DNA from: Coleofasciculus sp. FACHB-1120
GTDB taxonomy: Bacteria; Cyanobacteriota; Cyanobacteriia; Cyanobacteriales; FACHB-T130
Assembly (NCBI RefSeq): GCF_014698845.1
Contig: NZ_JACJTV010000023.1
Span: 26,570-90,569 of the forward strand
DNA length: 64,000 nucleotides
Reading direction: 5' to 3'
Shown here: positions 62,357 to 64,000 of the stretch, in pieces
Position numbering within the stretch: the first letter of the stretch is position 1
Layout of the letters: every line of letters begins with the position of its first letter
Translations under genes and position numbers: made by a program
Notes under the pieces: model-generated
The model's input: the letters and a program-made list of their open reading frames with translations, nothing else
Told to the model about the DNA's origin: nothing
Databases searched by the model: none

Positions 62357-62620
62357 TCAGGTGGATTCAATTTGCAGGAATACGGCGAGAACGCCGAGAA
62401 TTGCCACTCCAACAATGGTTTCTCGTTGCTCATCCCAAAGACGACGCAAGCCATAAAAAACATAGGCTAAGGCTGCACGGCGTTCTCGTCCTAGTTCAGC
62501 CATGAGCAATTGAACTTTAGTATCTACCTCTTCAATGGAGACTTCGCCCTTTTCATAGGCAGCTTCTAACTGGTCTAATTTGCGCGAATATTCTTTTGTG
62601 GCTTCCAGGAGATTAGGCAT
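62357..62620 (-). CDS. Small membrane-anchored hypothetical protein
   Basis: An 87-residue protein starting MPNLLEATKEYSRKLDQLEA. A predicted amphipathic, charged helix hairpin spans residues 1-55 (AYEKGEVSIEEVDTKVQLLM), and one C-terminal membrane helix (TIVGVAILGVLAVFLQI). Tail-anchored topology is likely. No family name. The leftward terminator at 61984-62030 may serve this gene. Confidence 0.6.
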   Translation of the reverse strand: MPNLLEATKEYSRKLDQLEAAYEKGEVSIEEVDTKVQLLMAELGRERRAALAYVFYGLRRLWDEQRETIVGVAILGVLAVFLQIEST

Positions 62621-62900
62621 CATAACTTAAAGGTGTATTTTTTTATTGTTAACTTATGTAAATTAAGCTAACGTGCCTACCTGGGTGATTGTGTCTATAA
62701 AGGGGTAGAACCCGCTTGTCTACAAATAGATAGAAAAATAGATAGAACAAATCCGTAGAAACCTGGTTACGTGCGTCTTCAGGTATGAAGCGATCGCTTC
62801 CCTTACCGACTGACCAGACGCAGCTTCTGGCGATCTGAGATCGCGGTAAACTCAGATGTTGCACCCGATTCCTTTTTCCTAACTTCCGGAGATAATCACT

Positions 62901-63542
62901 TTGGGCATAGAACTACGCAGTTACGTATTTCTAGACAGCTTGCAGCCTCAACACGCAGCTTACATGGGGACAGTAGCGCTAGGGTTCTTGCCATTGCCAG
63001 GAGATACGTCGCTGTGGATTGAAATCTCACCGGGCATTGAAATTAACCGGATTACTGATGTCGCCCTCAAAGCTGCCTCTGTACGTCCAGGGGTGCAGGT
63101 GGTCGAACGACTGTACGGACTACTAGAAGTGCATTCCAGCCGTCAAGGAGAGACGCGGGCGGCGGGCAAAGCGATTCTGGAAGCGCTAGGAGTTCATCGA
63201 GACGAATGTCTCAAGCCGCACGTCGTTTCTAGTCAGATTATCCGTAACATTGATGCTCACCAAACGCAGTTGATCAACCGCACGCGGCGAGGACAGCTAC
63301 TTCTAGCAGGACAAACGCTTTATGTATTAGAAGTGCAACCTGCCGCTTATGCAGCGCTGGCGGCGAACGCGGCGGAGAAAGCTGCGGCAATTAACATCTT
63401 GGAAGTGCAAGCTGTGGGAAGCTTCGGACGCCTCTATTTGGGCGGAGCAGAACAGGATATTCTGGCGGGTTCTGCGGCGGCGTTGGTGGCGCTAGAAGGC
63501 GTGCCTGGTCGTGAAAATCCTGCTAGTTGGCGTCAAGAATAG
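62901..63542 (+). CDS. ccmP: Carboxysome shell protein CcmP (tandem BMC domain)
   Basis: A 213-residue tandem-BMC (BMC-T) protein that forms stacked pseudohexameric trimers in the beta-carboxysome shell, with a gated central pore thought to pass larger metabolites such as RuBP or 3-PGA. It begins [20 protein letters not shown], has the pore-region [16 protein letters not shown] and the second-domain block [20 protein letters not shown]. Length equals that of CcmP from Synechococcus. The start codon is TTG at 62901 with GGAG ten bases upstream. It is away from any other ccm gene, as is usual for ccmP. Confidence 0.95.
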   Translation: MGIELRSYVFLDSLQPQHAAYMGTVALGFLPLPGDTSLWIEISPGIEINRITDVALKAASVRPGVQVVERLYGLLEVHSSRQGETRAAGKAILEALGVHRDECLKPHVVSSQIIRNIDAHQTQLINRTRRGQLLLAGQTLYVLEVQPAAYAALAANAAEKAAAINILEVQAVGSFGRLYLGGAEQDILAGSAAALVALEGVPGRENPASWRQE

Positions 63543-63644
63543 CGAAAGGATGTGGATGACGAGAGCGAGAAGGGGAATGCGATCGCTAATTTAGGTAGTC
63601 CTAAAGATGTAAGGATAAGAAGGTAGAGTTACTGCTGTTGTTCG

Positions 63645-63892
63645 ATGACCAATCCCCGTCCTACTTGTCCTGGTTGTGAGTCTACTCATACCGTGAAAAA
63701 GGGGAAAATTCACAACGGTAAACAGAACTTCAAGTGCCATGAGTGTGGCAGACAATTTGTGCAAGACCCGCTCCCACAAGATCATTGACCAAACCACTAA
63801 AACCCTGATTGACTTGCCTCCTGTTGGAGAAGATTCCCTGCTTCTGGAATTGCTAGAGTGACGGGTGTTTCAGAACCCTGGCTCCAAAACTA
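63645..63892 (+). pseudogene. IS1-type transposase relic
   Basis: From ATG 63645 a 47-codon ORF encodes a zinc-ribbon RPTCPGCESTHTVKKGKIHN, then NFKCHECGRQFVQDP, the InsA-like head of IS1-family transposases, and stops at 63788. After it, pieces of the next part (DQTTKTLID; then IARVTGVSEPWL) appear in shifted frames. The element is clearly decayed. Its left end probably lies near 63595. Confidence 0.75.
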
Positions 63893-63956
63893 ACGCTCTT
63901 CTGTCACTCTAGGAGGAGGATAATGGGGTAAAACTGCTAGAAGCCAGAACCCGTCT

Positions 63957-64000
63957 ATGACAGAGCCACGCGCCGCAAAACCGACCGTGAAATTTGTGGA
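63957..64000 (+). CDS. Start of a CDS cut by the right edge, possibly an IS701-type transposase
   Basis: An ATG at 63957 opens MTEPRAAKPTVKFV and runs off the window. AGGAGGAGG lies about 37 bases upstream, rather far for a ribosome binding site. The opening resembles cyanobacterial IS701-family transposases, which often begin with a similar pattern ending in TV.FVDEY, but only 14 residues are visible. Confidence 0.4.
   Translation, partial: MTEPRAAKPTVKFV

Overview
The window is cyanobacterial. The HIP1 octamer GCGATCGC occurs throughout, inside genes and between them. The genes include CP12, the photosystem II factor Psb28, the carboxysome shell protein CcmP and several cyanobacterial families of unknown function (DUF3177, DUF2243, DUF2993). 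A set of genes that looks like the hormogonium polysaccharide locus (hpsL-N-O-P), together with many dispersed palindromic repeats and kinase/WD40 fusions, suggests a filamentous cyanobacterium of the Microcoleus/Coleofasciculus/Oscillatoria kind. The genus is my inference. Most of the window reads as chromosome. No rRNA, tRNA or CRISPR array was recognised.

Layout. 1-8 kb: the N-terminal half of a giant kinase/AAA-ATPase, a broken NCS2 purine permease, a PMT-type glycosyltransferase, trmB and a metallophosphoesterase. 8-14 kb: two tandem hexapeptide acyltransferases, a FIST protein, cp12 and two conserved small proteins. 14-21 kb: glmM followed by hpsL, hpsN, hpsO and hpsP, a polysaccharide block. 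21-33 kb: a class V aminotransferase, recJ, a kinase with WD40 repeats, a YdcF protein, a carboxyl-terminal protease, moaB, psb28, a Ca2+/H+ antiporter and a DMT exporter. 33.9-35.2 kb: a type I-beta DAHP synthase preceded by what looks like a double transcription attenuator. 35-42 kb: a SWIM/SNF2 pair and a Crp-family regulator, with a decayed antiporter between them. 42-51 kb: a CheR-like methyltransferase, two esterases, an ATP-grasp enzyme and an isoaspartyl peptidase. 51-64 kb: a plasmid-type replication protein (CyRepA1-like), an adenylate/guanylate cyclase, a universal stress protein, small unknown genes, ccmP, a decayed IS1-type element and the start of what may be an IS701-type transposase.

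The two most notable signals are these. First, two successive short ORFs very rich in Phe/Tyr/Trp codons lie upstream of the DAHP synthase. Each is followed by a Rho-independent terminator and has a competing antiterminator pairing, so the first step of aromatic amino acid synthesis is probably controlled by tandem ribosome-mediated attenuation. Second, the purine permease is broken by two identical 23-bp insertions, each placed between GCG and AT of a HIP1-like octamer (GCGATCGC and GCGATTGC). A third, diverged copy at 60.84 kb keeps the same architecture with a different first hairpin. This points to a very small mobile palindrome that targets HIP1 sites.

Other parts of the window show the same repeat-driven remodelling. 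One dispersed repeat is translated inside the PMT-family gene, and a palindrome is translated as the C-terminus of the DAHP synthase. Decayed relics are present of a histidine kinase, a cation/proton antiporter and a transposase.
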